A DNA stretch of 25,118 nucleotides from Candidatus Avelusimicrobium fimicolum (GTDB lineage: Bacteria; Elusimicrobiota; Elusimicrobia; Elusimicrobiales; Elusimicrobiaceae), in contig UQJU01000018.1 of NCBI GenBank assembly GCA_900541355.1, forward strand, positions 1-25,118. The letters are read 5' to 3'. This document shows, piece after piece, positions 1 through 6,507 of the stretch (position 1 is the stretch's first letter; each line of letters begins with the position of its first letter). The notes under the pieces were generated by a model. That model made no database searches and was not told the origin of the DNA. It was given only the letters and a program-made list of their open reading frames with translations. The position numbers and the translations under genes are program-made.

Positions 1-1
1 G

Positions 2-175
2 GTGCATATGAACCACGGGCAGGAATACTGGCAATTAGTGGCGCAATTTTGCCCCGACTACAAAAGCCACCGCCGTTGGTTAAACGACAACAAAGGCTCC
101 ATCTTTGCCGAGGTGGAACTGGCTTACCGCGAGCCACCCACAGACGAACCGCAAGAAAACAATCCGCAAAATTAG
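2..175 (+). CDS. C-terminal end of an unidentified protein (5' end outside window)
   Basis: An open frame enters from the left edge and ends at TAG (173-175). The visible 57 residues begin VHMNHGQEYWQL and contain CPDYKSHRRWL and IFAEVELAYREP, then an acidic, Gln/Asn-rich tail. An ATG at position 8 has no visible Shine-Dalgarno, so this is more likely the end of a longer gene than a 55-residue protein. I do not recognise the family. It converges on the minus-strand gene at 258-1001, and the two share the hairpin at 181-213 as terminator. The coding assignment rests on the open frame, protein-like composition and a terminator right after the stop. Confidence 0.5.
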   Translation: MHMNHGQEYWQLVAQFCPDYKSHRRWLNDNKGSIFAEVELAYREPPTDEPQENNPQN

Positions 176-180
176 ACAGT

Positions 181-213
181 AAAAACCGCCGGTGCGAATT
201 TCCGGCGGTTTTT
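181..213. terminator. Bidirectional intrinsic terminator
   Basis: Perfect 12-bp inverted repeat, AAAAACCGCCGG (181-192) and CCGGCGGTTTTT (202-213), with a 9-nt loop. The GC core is flanked by A5 on one side and T5 on the other, so it can work on both strands. It lies 5 nt after the stop of the left-edge plus-strand gene and 45 nt beyond the stop of the converging minus-strand gene. Confidence 0.85.
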
Positions 214-257
214 ATAGGAGACCTCCCACCCCTGGCTTGTGGGCCGGGAAGTAATGG

Positions 258-1001
258 TTACTTAAAGAGTATGGCAGACCCGTTATCGGGGCGGACAACC
301 GTCAAAGAATCCTCACTTACGCCGCCAAAGAGCGACACGGGGAATTTGTTTGGAACCGAGTTCGCAAACGCCACCAGTTTACTGCGGAAGAACACAGGAG
401 TACCGATTTTAAGAGACGGTTTCATACCCATAGCCCGGCGGGCACGCGGAGAAATTACCCCCCGATTCGTAAAAAACTGCGCAAGCATAGCCGCACCGTC
501 ATTAGAATACGTCTGTTGCAAAGATTTCCCCGCGGCAATATGGGCGATTTCCACTCCCTTCAAATCTTGTACAAGCGCGCGTTTTACATACAGGCGGGCA
601 AATTCCCCCTGCACGCTTACGCTGTTAGCCGTACCCACGGCCTGTTTCCCGTTGGCAAAGCGGAGCGTAACCTTTTTCATTTGGTATCCGTCGCCCCCTT
701 TAAAGCAAGCGGACAAGGTGGCCACGCGCGGAGTGCCCGCCAAAAGAACACCTTGGCAAGTTTTGGTTTGGCGGTCCACTTTTACCAACACATCTTTAAA
801 ACCCGGGCGGCGGCGGGAAACCATATCGCTGAGCCTAACAGGTTTTTCAAATTCGGTAACCAATGTAACTTCGGCTAATTTGTTATCCAATGCACGGGAA
901 ACATTACCGTTTTTACCCGTGTTAGTGGCGGCGGAAGATAAACTCCATACGCCCACGCAGGCGGCCGCGAATAAAATTTTTGCAAAATTCTTATAGTTCA
1001 T
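258..1001 (-). CDS. Secreted trypsin-like protein, probably catalytically inactive
   Basis: 247 residues. Residues 1-25 look like a signal peptide (KNFAK, a hydrophobic run, then SSAA), so the protein is probably periplasmic or secreted. Residues 79-102 (KTCQGVLLAGTPRVATLSACF) resemble the region around the catalytic His of trypsin-like serine proteases (C-x-G-x-L-hydrophobic...TAAHC), but Ala98 stands where His should be. The cysteine pair C82/C99 is kept. Near the C-terminus DNGS (239-242) resembles GDSGS with Asn240 in place of the nucleophilic Ser. I infer a protease fold that has lost catalysis; binding or scaffolding roles are possible but unproven. The start ATG has a good Shine-Dalgarno (AGAGGA) about 9 nt upstream and a promoter-like sequence at 1040-1069. 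The family call is by eye and could be wrong. Confidence 0.55.
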   Translation of the reverse strand: MNYKNFAKILFAAACVGVWSLSSAATNTGKNGNVSRALDNKLAEVTLVTEFEKPVRLSDMVSRRRPGFKDVLVKVDRQTKTCQGVLLAGTPRVATLSACFKGGDGYQMKKVTLRFANGKQAVGTANSVSVQGEFARLYVKRALVQDLKGVEIAHIAAGKSLQQTYSNDGAAMLAQFFTNRGVISPRARRAMGMKPSLKIGTPVFFRSKLVAFANSVPNKFPVSLFGGVSEDSLTVVRPDNGSAILFK

Positions 1002-1039
1002 TTTTCTTTTTCCTCTTTATGCACAACTTTGATATATTT

Positions 1040-1069
1040 ATTATAGCAAAAGTTAGCCTAAACTAACAA
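1040..1069 (-). promoter_or_regulatory. Sigma-70-type promoter of the trypsin-like gene
   Basis: On the minus strand, TATAAT (1045-1040) is preceded by TTGTTA (1069-1064) with an 18-nt spacer. The expected start of transcription is near 1033, giving a leader of about 32 nt with AGAGGA before the ATG at 1001. Directly upstream lie A/T tracts (1068-1129) that could act as an UP element. Confidence 0.6.
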
Positions 1070-1129
1070 ATATTTTTTAAAAAATATTTTCTCCGTCGTA
1101 AAAAACAGAAAAAATATTTTTATTTTTTC
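1068..1129. repeat. A/T-only palindromes in the chrA2 / trypsin-like intergenic region
   Basis: A perfect 22-bp palindrome made only of A and T spans 1068-1089. A second inverted repeat, GAAAAAATA (1108-1116) and TATTTTTTC (1121-1129), has a 4-nt loop. The region lies between the end of chrA2 and the promoter of the trypsin-like gene. It could serve as a weak chrA2 terminator, as curved promoter DNA, or as both. No coding frame is supported here. Confidence 0.5.
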
Positions 1130-1154
1130 ATTAAAAAGTTAGGTTGTGCTAATT

Positions 1155-1679
1155 TTAGTAGAAAAGAAAACCCAAAACACCGCAGGCAAATATAACGGCA
1201 ATCGGCCCTGCTTTAAATTTTCCCACCGCTATAAAGGCGGACAAAAACAAAAGCACGCTCTTGTAATCCACAAAGTTTTCGCCATTGCACAGCACCAAGG
1301 CCGCCGCCGCAATCAATCCGATGACCGCCGGGCGAAGGCCCTTAAAAACATTTTCCACCGCTTGCGCGTGGCGGTATTTTAAAAAGTAGCGGCTAACCAG
1401 AAGCATTAAAATAAAGGACGGCAAGCACACCGCAAAGGTGGCAATCACGCTCCCCCACACGCTGTGTGCGGCGGTGTATCCCGTGTAAGTGGCTAAATTA
1501 ATCCCCACCGGGCCGGGTGTTATCTGGCTGATAGCCACCACGTCGGTAAATTCGGCCGTCGTCAGCCAAGCCTGTTTGTAAACCACTTCATTTTGGATAA
1601 ACGAAATCATCGCATATCCGCCGCCAAAGTTAAAAAGCCCGATTTTAAAAAATGTAACAAAAAGTTTCCAGAAAATCAT
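1155..1679 (-). CDS. chrA2: Chromate transporter subunit, short form (second half)
   Basis: 174 residues, matching one half of a ChrA (CHR family) transporter in the inner membrane. Visible family marks are the N-terminal FNFGGGYAM (17-24), SQITPGPVGINLATYTGY (51-68) and GLRPAVIGL (114-122), plus several hydrophobic segments. Short CHR proteins are usually encoded as pairs and work together, exporting chromate by proton antiport in characterised cases; the substrate here is inferred. The ATG at 1679 overlaps the TGA of chrA1 in ATGA, which implies translational coupling. A further upstream in-frame start would lie deep inside chrA1 and lacks family similarity. It is the last gene of the xre-chrA1-chrA2 operon. 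Confidence 0.88.
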   Translation of the reverse strand: MIFWKLFVTFFKIGLFNFGGGYAMISFIQNEVVYKQAWLTTAEFTDVVAISQITPGPVGINLATYTGYTAAHSVWGSVIATFAVCLPSFILMLLVSRYFLKYRHAQAVENVFKGLRPAVIGLIAAAALVLCNGENFVDYKSVLLFLSAFIAVGKFKAGPIAVIFACGVLGFLFY

Positions 1680-2218
1680 TTTGCGCCCCCTTGCACGCGG
1701 CCATATAAAAAACCGCCCAGCCCGGCCGCCAATACCACATAAACAGGGGACACACCCAGCAGCCACACCAGAAGAGCAGAAACCGCCGGAAGCCAAGCCG
1801 TTTTATAGGTAATACCCGCCGTTTTAGCCAAGCGGAACACTGGGACAGCAATCAGGGCTACTACCGCCGGACGAATTCCTAAAAACACACGCTGAACTAT
1901 CGGGTTTTCTTTAAAATTATGAAAGAAAAGCGCAATAAGCAAAATGATGATAAACGACGGGAGCGCCGCCCCCAACGCACAGCACACACTGCCCCAAAAA
2001 CCCTTCATCTTATACCCGGACAAAATGGCAATATTGATAGCCAAAATACCCGGCGCGGCCTGGGCCACAGCGGTTGCATCTAAAAATTCCTGTTCGTCCA
2101 AGTACCGGCCTTTATCTACCAATTCCCGTTCAATGAGCGGGAGCATTGCATATCCGCCGCCCAAGGTAAATGTACCGATTTTGGCAAATATCCAAAACAA
2201 AATCAAATACGTTTTCAT
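1676..2218 (-). CDS. chrA1: Chromate transporter subunit, short form (first half)
   Basis: 180 residues, the partner half of the ChrA pair. TLGGGYAM (18-25), QAAPGILAIN (53-62) and GIRPAVVAL (114-122) align with the same motifs in the second subunit, showing an ancient duplication kept as two genes rather than one fused 400-residue protein. Hydrophobic segments fit a membrane protein of about five or six helices. It starts 13 nt after the stop of the small XRE regulator and overlaps the next gene by 4 nt. No clear Shine-Dalgarno precedes the ATG (A/T-rich AATATAAAAA), so initiation may depend on coupling to the regulator gene. Substrate assignment to chromate rests on the family only. Confidence 0.88.
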   Translation of the reverse strand: MKTYLILFWIFAKIGTFTLGGGYAMLPLIERELVDKGRYLDEQEFLDATAVAQAAPGILAINIAILSGYKMKGFWGSVCCALGAALPSFIIILLIALFFHNFKENPIVQRVFLGIRPAVVALIAVPVFRLAKTAGITYKTAWLPAVSALLVWLLGVSPVYVVLAAGLGGFLYGRVQGGAK

Positions 2219-2231
2219 TTTTTATATTGTA

Positions 2232-2474
2232 CTATTTAGCAGGGAACGCTAACAGTTCGGCGACGGATATTTTTAAACCGCACGCAATTTTGCGCAAATT
2301 GAGCAAAGCCAAGTTCCGCTCTCCGCGTTCCACGCCGCCCATATAGGTTCTGTCTAACCCAATCTCCAAAGCAAAATCCTCTTGGGAAAATCCCGCCGCC
2401 TTACGCAAGGCCCGCACCCGCGCGCCGAACGCTTTTAAATATTTCCGGTCCGCCACAGTGTATGTATTTTTCAT
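2232..2474 (-). CDS. Small XRE-family helix-turn-helix regulator
   Basis: 80 residues, essentially a single Cro/C1-type HTH domain. Residues 16-71 give the five-helix fold, with FSQEDFALEIGLDRTYMGGVERGERN (29-54) covering the turn and recognition helix. No sensor or second domain is present. It is the first gene of an operon with the two chrA halves and diverges from the pilin gene, sharing an 89-nt intergenic region that contains repeated ATACTTT(T)A sequences. It may control the chrA genes, the pilin or itself; the sequence does not decide which. The Shine-Dalgarno is weak. Similar proteins also occur as restriction-modification controllers, but no such genes are nearby. Confidence 0.85.
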   Translation of the reverse strand: MKNTYTVADRKYLKAFGARVRALRKAAGFSQEDFALEIGLDRTYMGGVERGERNLALLNLRKIACGLKISVAELLAFPAK

Positions 2475-2553
2475 ACTTTACAGGATAGCGGCTTGATACT
2501 TTTAAGTACACGGACTATAAGCATCATTTTATGTTATAATAAAGATACTTTTA
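2473..2553. promoter_or_regulatory. Repeated ATACTTT(T)A boxes between xre and pilin (candidate operators)
   Basis: ATACTTTA occurs at 2473-2480, and GATACTTTTA occurs twice, at 2495-2504 and 2544-2553, all in the same orientation. The middle copy extends into an inverted repeat, TACTT-TT-AAGTA (2497-2508). The boxes flank the start of the XRE regulator and sit on the pilin transcription start. This arrangement would suit an autoregulatory operator, but it is only a pattern. Confidence 0.35.
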
Positions 2554-2558
2554 GGAGG
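2532..2558 (+). promoter_or_regulatory. Extended -10 promoter and ribosome-binding site of the pilin gene
   Basis: TGTTATAAT (2532-2540) is a perfect extended -10 element (TG-N-TATAAT). No good -35 box is seen at the usual distance, which extended -10 promoters tolerate. AGGAGG (2553-2558) lies 5 nt before the ATG at 2564. The predicted 5' leader is only about 17 nt. Confidence 0.65.
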
Positions 2559-2563
2559 GAAAA

Positions 2564-3217
2564 ATGAAAGGATTTGATAAAAATTGGTGTTTTTTGCCGT
2601 CATCCCCGAGTATTTCTGTCGGGGATCCGTTGTTACTAAAAAAGGAAAACGGCAGATTCCCGACTACAACTTTCGGGAATGACGACTTTATGAAAAAAGA
2701 AGGTCATCCTGAATTTAGTTCAGGATTTACCGCTAGGGTCGTTAGCCATGGCTTTACCCTTATAGAACTATTAGTAGTCGTTCTTATTATCGGCATTTTG
2801 GCAAGCGTGGCCCTGCCGCAATATACCAAAGCCGTGGCCAAAAGCCGTTATTCACAGTTGATTACGGCGGGCAAGTCGTTAAAAGATGCTATGGAAGTAT
2901 ATTATATGGCAAACGGCAACTATCCGCAATATTGGGGTGATTTAGACATAGAATTTAAAGGTTGTACCGCCGACACATCGGCCCGCTATATGTTGTGGTG
3001 TGATAATTTTGCTGTGGATATGTTTAAAAGCAACGACGTAAATTTAAATTTATTTGATACGCATGGCCTGCCCAATAACGGAAAGAATATGCCCTCTACC
3101 GACCTCTACGACAAAGCCTCCGCCTATTATGTGGTTTGGCTAGATAATTCCCCTTATCCGGGAAAAACCGAGTGTCAAAGCAAAGTTGACGGCCTTTGTA
3201 AAACAATGGGTTTTTAA
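2564..3217 (+). CDS. Type IV pilin-like / pseudopilin precursor with an expanded leader
   Basis: 217 residues. The class III signal is clear: Gly63 followed by FTLIELLVVVLIIGILASVALPQY, with Glu at +5, so prepilin peptidase would cut between Gly63 and Phe64. The mature part (about 154 residues) has a long hydrophobic N-terminal helix and a small variable domain with four Cys (CTADTSARYMLWC and ECQSKVDGLC). It would act in a type IV pilus or type II secretion pseudopilus; no assembly genes are nearby. The leader is abnormal: 63 residues instead of the usual 5-25, because three palindromic repeats (2602-2726) are translated in frame. An alternative start at ATG 2690 (MKKEGHPEF...) gives a 21-residue leader but has poor Shine-Dalgarno support, while the 2564 start has AGGAGG. 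It is the only complete plus-strand gene in the window. Confidence 0.88.
   Translation: MKGFDKNWCFLPSSPSISVGDPLLLKKENGRFPTTTFGNDDFMKKEGHPEFSSGFTARVVSHGFTLIELLVVVLIIGILASVALPQYTKAVAKSRYSQLITAGKSLKDAMEVYYMANGNYPQYWGDLDIEFKGCTADTSARYMLWCDNFAVDMFKSNDVNLNLFDTHGLPNNGKNMPSTDLYDKASAYYVVWLDNSPYPGKTECQSKVDGLCKTMGF
2599..2726 (+). repeat. Three palindromic repeat units inside the prepilin leader
   Basis: Unit 1 has arms ATCCCCGA (2602-2609) and TCGGGGAT (2619-2626). Unit 2 has arms ATTCCCGA (2656-2663) and TCGGGAAT (2673-2680). Unit 3 has arms ATCCTGAA (2706-2713) and TTCAGGAT (2719-2726). Units 1 and 3 both start GTCATCC; unit 2 ends with the reverse, GGAATGAC, so it is the same kind of element inverted. 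All have 8-bp arms and loops of 5-9 nt. They look like members of a dispersed palindromic (REP-like) family, and together they add no stop codon to the pilin frame. Confidence 0.8.
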
Positions 3218-3218
3218 C

Positions 3219-3260
3219 AAAAAAATAACCCCCGGCGAATAAAACCGGGGGTTGTTTTTT
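3219..3260. terminator. Bidirectional terminator between pilin and amidase
   Basis: AACCCCCGG (3227-3235) pairs perfectly with CCGGGGGTT (3245-3253) around a 9-nt loop. A T6 run (3255-3260) follows on the plus strand and an A-rich run (3219-3225) gives the U-tract on the minus strand. It serves the converging pilin and amidase genes. Confidence 0.9.
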
Positions 3261-3273
3261 ATCGTACAAAACG

Positions 3274-4980
3274 CTAATTTATCCAACCTTCTTTTTTGGC
3301 ATAGTTATAAATGCCGTTGTAGATACCCAAGGCCATTTTGTTGCGCACCGCACTATTGCTCAGGCGGGCGCGGTCCTTGTTACTGCTGATATATCCCATT
3401 TCCACCAGCACCGCCGGGCTGTTTACACCCTTTAACACATAAAAGTTGGCTTGGCGCACACTGCTGTTTTGGTTGACGGCAATGCCGATACCCGGCTGTT
3501 TATACACCGCGTTGCGCACATATCCCGCCAGTTTGGAACTTTCGTTAATATACTCGTTTTTGGCTAACGATTGCAACAGGGCATCCACAAAGTTATAGTG
3601 GACTTCTTCGTATTGCATAGCCTCGTTTTCAAAAGCGGCCGTTTCGGCGGATTCCTTGTCGGTGGCTTTTTCCGAACGGAAATACACCTGGAATCCGTTT
3701 GCGTTGCGGTTTTTAGAAGCGTTAGTATGTACGGAAACGAACAAATCGGCCTTAAAATTATTGGCAATTTTAGAACGCTCAGACAAGGCGATAAAGGTAT
3801 CGTTATCGCGCGTAAGTTTGACCTCAAAACCGCCCTTTTGCAAAAGTCTTGCCAATTCCTTGCCTACGGACAAGTTCCAATCTTTTTCGCGCATACGGTT
3901 GCGTATGGCTCCGGGGTCCTTGCCGCCGTGTCCCGGGTCCACCACTACGCGCATTTTCTTGCGTGCTTCCCGCATACTGACGGGATTGGGTTCACTTTTT
4001 AAAACAGGGGCCGGTTTCGGCGCAGTTTTAGAAGCCGCTTGGGGTGGCTTGCTTTCCGGCTTGGCAGGCGAAAGCACCGCCGCCTTGGGGGCCGCCGCCG
4101 TCATTACAGGCTCATAAGAGAGGTTTTCCGTTTCCGACAGGACCGAAGGTTCTTCTCCCTCTACAAGCGACTTATGCGCGGCTTTTGCGGGTGCCGGGGC
4201 CGGCTGTACGGGCTCGGTCCCCGCCGTCTCCTCGGGCGCGGGCAAGGCATTTTTAAGGCCCGCCCGAAAAACTAATTTATCTCCTGCCCAATCAAAACTC
4301 CAAACGCGAGCATCTTTACCTAAAATTATTTTTAAGACCGCATCCCCGCGGTTTTGGCGGATATCCGCCGACGCAATATAACTGGTGCGCAGGCGTTCGT
4401 GCAAATCCCGCTTTACCACGGCATTGGGGAACGTAATAATCACGGTATGTTTATTGGGCTGTTCGGTGGTAAAGGTTACATTTTTCCGGGCTGAAAAAAC
4501 CAGCAAATTATCTTTGCCGCCAAATTTTTTATCTTCGTAGGATAAATTATAGCATCGTTCCACATAAAAGGCCCCGTCTTTAAATTCAACCAATTTATCC
4601 ACCGCTTGCGTAAACGCAGGCAGCGTAAAAAACTCCGCCGGGGTCATTATCTTGCCGCCCCGTACCAATACGGGGGCAGATAAGGTTTTGGCTTGTGCGT
4701 TGACCACGATTTCCTGCAACGGGGCTGTTAAAATAGCATAAAACCCCTTGGTGGAAACTTTGGCTTGCTTAGATTTGGCAAACAGTTCCACACTCGCGCC
4801 AAATTTACGGGCTGTTTTTTGTGTGTCCACATACGGCACGCCGCCAATTTGTTCAAAAGGCACCGTTCCGGCCTTTTTACCCGAAACGATAAAACCTGCC
4901 TCGTCCTGCGCCGCCAGCGCGGGGCAAGATGCAAACAAGGCCAACAGACCCGATAGAAAAATTTGCCAAAACCGTTTCAT
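3274..4980 (-). CDS. N-acetylmuramoyl-L-alanine amidase (AmiC-like, Amidase_3)
   Basis: 568 residues from the ATG at 4980. This zinc hydrolase cuts the amide bond between N-acetylmuramic acid and the stem peptide in peptidoglycan. A signal peptide (KRFWQIFLSGLLALFASCPALAA) sends it to the periplasm. Residues 30-130 resemble a small copper-amine-oxidase-N-like wall domain, 140-245 an AMIN-like domain, and 250-340 a Pro/Ala/Lys linker. The catalytic domain starts near 344 (MRVVVDPGHGGKDPGA) with zinc ligands His351, Glu365 and His418 (VSVHTNAS), and catalytic Glu527 (VLVEMGYIS). A GTG at 5013 adds 11 residues and has GGAG at a good distance, so the start is uncertain; a GC-rich hairpin lies between the two candidates. 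It is the last gene of the shape cluster after rng, consistent with wall remodelling during growth and division. Confidence 0.92.
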   Translation of the reverse strand: MKRFWQIFLSGLLALFASCPALAAQDEAGFIVSGKKAGTVPFEQIGGVPYVDTQKTARKFGASVELFAKSKQAKVSTKGFYAILTAPLQEIVVNAQAKTLSAPVLVRGGKIMTPAEFFTLPAFTQAVDKLVEFKDGAFYVERCYNLSYEDKKFGGKDNLLVFSARKNVTFTTEQPNKHTVIITFPNAVVKRDLHERLRTSYIASADIRQNRGDAVLKIILGKDARVWSFDWAGDKLVFRAGLKNALPAPEETAGTEPVQPAPAPAKAAHKSLVEGEEPSVLSETENLSYEPVMTAAAPKAAVLSPAKPESKPPQAASKTAPKPAPVLKSEPNPVSMREARKKMRVVVDPGHGGKDPGAIRNRMREKDWNLSVGKELARLLQKGGFEVKLTRDNDTFIALSERSKIANNFKADLFVSVHTNASKNRNANGFQVYFRSEKATDKESAETAAFENEAMQYEEVHYNFVDALLQSLAKNEYINESSKLAGYVRNAVYKQPGIGIAVNQNSSVRQANFYVLKGVNSPAVLVEMGYISSNKDRARLSNSAVRNKMALGIYNGIYNYAKKEGWIN

Positions 4981-4984
4981 ATAC

Positions 4985-5011
4985 AAAAGCGCCCGGGCAC
5001 ACGCCGGGCGC
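4985..5011 (-). terminator. GC-rich hairpin with short T-tract between rng and amidase
   Basis: On the minus strand, GCGCCCGG (5011-5004) pairs with CCGGGCGC (4996-4989) around a 7-nt loop and is followed by TTTT (4988-4985). It lies just after the rng stop (5019) and 5 nt before the amidase ATG. It looks like a short intrinsic terminator or attenuator, but would be coding if the amidase starts at GTG 5013. Confidence 0.5.
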
Positions 5012-5018
5012 ACTTATT

Positions 5019-6473
5019 CTACTCCAAGACGATTTTGTAATCTTCCCACGCCAACTGCGGGTCCGCCTGAATTTTAAGCGTGCGGTGAATATTTTGCTCA
5101 ATATCTTCTTGACGGTTTTTAATGGCTTCGGCCAAAACCGGATGCAAAACAACACGCAAATTTCCGCCGGGGCGGCCGTTGGTAAGGTCGTAAATTTCGC
5201 GCTGGATTTTAATACGCATACTCTCCGCGGATAACACGCGGCCAGAACCGTGGCATTGGGGACATTCCTCACTGATAAAACTGCCTGTGCTGGCGCGTTT
5301 TCTTTCGCGAGTCATTTCCACCAGGCCTAAACGCGTAATCGGCAAAATCCGGATTTTGGCGCGGTCCCCGTGCACGGCGGCGGCCAAGGCTTCCACCACC
5401 CGGTGGCGGCTGGACGCCTTGCGCATATCAATAAAGTCAATGACAATAATTCCGCCAATGTTCCGCAAACGCAACTGGTGGGCAATTTCGCCTGCCGCTT
5501 CAATATTGGTCTGGGTTACGGTTTCTTCCTGCGATTTGTTGCCGGTAAATTTCCCGGTGTTTACGTCAATAGCGCAAAGGGATTCCGCTTCTTGTATAAT
5601 AATACTGCCGCCATTGGGCAAAGGGAGTTTGGTTTTGCGCAAGTTGTCAATTTCCGGCTCTACATTATATGCTTCAAAAATGGGGGTTTTGCCTTTATAA
5701 AGTTTTACGCGGTCAGCCAAATCCGGGGAATTTTTTTCCACAAAATCTAACACACGTTCGTAATCTTTTTTGCTGTCCAACAAATAGACTTTGGCATTTT
5801 CCGACAGCACATCACGCGCCACCTGCAAGACCGCATCCATATCCTCGTGCAAAAGTTTAGGGGAGCGGGAGGTTTCAAATTTCTTAACGATAGACTGCCA
5901 TTGGCGGTAAAGATATTTTACTTCACGTTCCAATTCGTCCTTGGTCGCTTCTTCCGCTTCCGTGCGGACGATACAGCCCATCCCGTTTAAGTGTTTGGCG
6001 GCCAAATCCTGCATAATATCGTTTAATTTGTGGCGGGCTTCGGAATCTTCAATATTTTTAGACACCCCCACAAAACTCTGATGCGGCGTTAAAACTAAAT
6101 AGCGGCCGGGCAAAGTTACGTCCATCGTTACCTTCATCCCTTTCGTGCTGATGGCATCTTTTACTACTTGCACCATCACTTCCTGGCCTTTGTGGAGCAC
6201 TTTATCTATATTCTTTTTATCTCCGCCCAACACATCGGAAATATACAAATAGGCGTTTTTATCGTAACCGATGTTTAAAAACGCGCTGGAAATACCGGGC
6301 AGTACATTTTCCACCGTACCCTTGTAAATATTGCCCACGATATTGAGCGAGCCGCGGCGTTCCCAAATCAACTCATTAACCCGTCCGTCTTCCAAAATGG
6401 CGATACGCGTTTCTTCAAACGATGTATTTACCAAGACTTCCACGGAGGGCTGTCCTTCCAAATTCTTACTCAT
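5019..6473 (-). CDS. rng: Ribonuclease G (RNase E/G family)
   Basis: 484 residues, the usual length of RNase G without the long scaffold tail of RNase E. This endoribonuclease trims the 5' end of 16S rRNA and starts mRNA decay, cutting single-stranded A/U-rich RNA and sensing 5' monophosphate. The S1 domain (about 36-125) contains NIYKGTVENVLPGISSAFLNIG. The DNase I-like part has the magnesium-binding aspartates Asp303 (AIDVNTG) and Asp346 (VIDFIDM), followed by the zinc-link CPQC (404-407). AGAGAGGA precedes the ATG. It sits between a DUF2344 gene and the amidase, downstream of rodA; rng also neighbours shape genes in other bacteria. Confidence 0.96.
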   Translation of the reverse strand: MSKNLEGQPSVEVLVNTSFEETRIAILEDGRVNELIWERRGSLNIVGNIYKGTVENVLPGISSAFLNIGYDKNAYLYISDVLGGDKKNIDKVLHKGQEVMVQVVKDAISTKGMKVTMDVTLPGRYLVLTPHQSFVGVSKNIEDSEARHKLNDIMQDLAAKHLNGMGCIVRTEAEEATKDELEREVKYLYRQWQSIVKKFETSRSPKLLHEDMDAVLQVARDVLSENAKVYLLDSKKDYERVLDFVEKNSPDLADRVKLYKGKTPIFEAYNVEPEIDNLRKTKLPLPNGGSIIIQEAESLCAIDVNTGKFTGNKSQEETVTQTNIEAAGEIAHQLRLRNIGGIIVIDFIDMRKASSRHRVVEALAAAVHGDRAKIRILPITRLGLVEMTRERKRASTGSFISEECPQCHGSGRVLSAESMRIKIQREIYDLTNGRPGGNLRVVLHPVLAEAIKNRQEDIEQNIHRTLKIQADPQLAWEDYKIVLE

Positions 6474-6507
6474 ATAAAAATCCTCTCTTGGCTTTGTTCA
6501 TAAGCCT

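Noticed and set aside
225..243. CCCAC/GTGGG small inverted repeat after the left terminator
   Set aside because: Only 5 bp with a 9-nt loop and no T-tract; the 181-213 hairpin explains termination better.
49..996. A 315-codon plus-strand open frame crossing the terminator at 181-213
   Set aside because: It runs through an intrinsic terminator, opposite the secreted trypsin-like gene, and overlaps the left-edge gene in another frame; the translation has no recognisable features.
2226..2254. A separate promoter for chrA1 (TACAAT just before its ATG)
   Set aside because: No acceptable -35 box at any usual spacing; the short gap to xre makes co-transcription simpler.
2599..2726. The palindromes in the pilin gene as a CRISPR-like array or terminators
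   Set aside because: The units differ in sequence, orientation and spacing, lack uniform spacers, and have no T-tracts; they lie inside an open frame.
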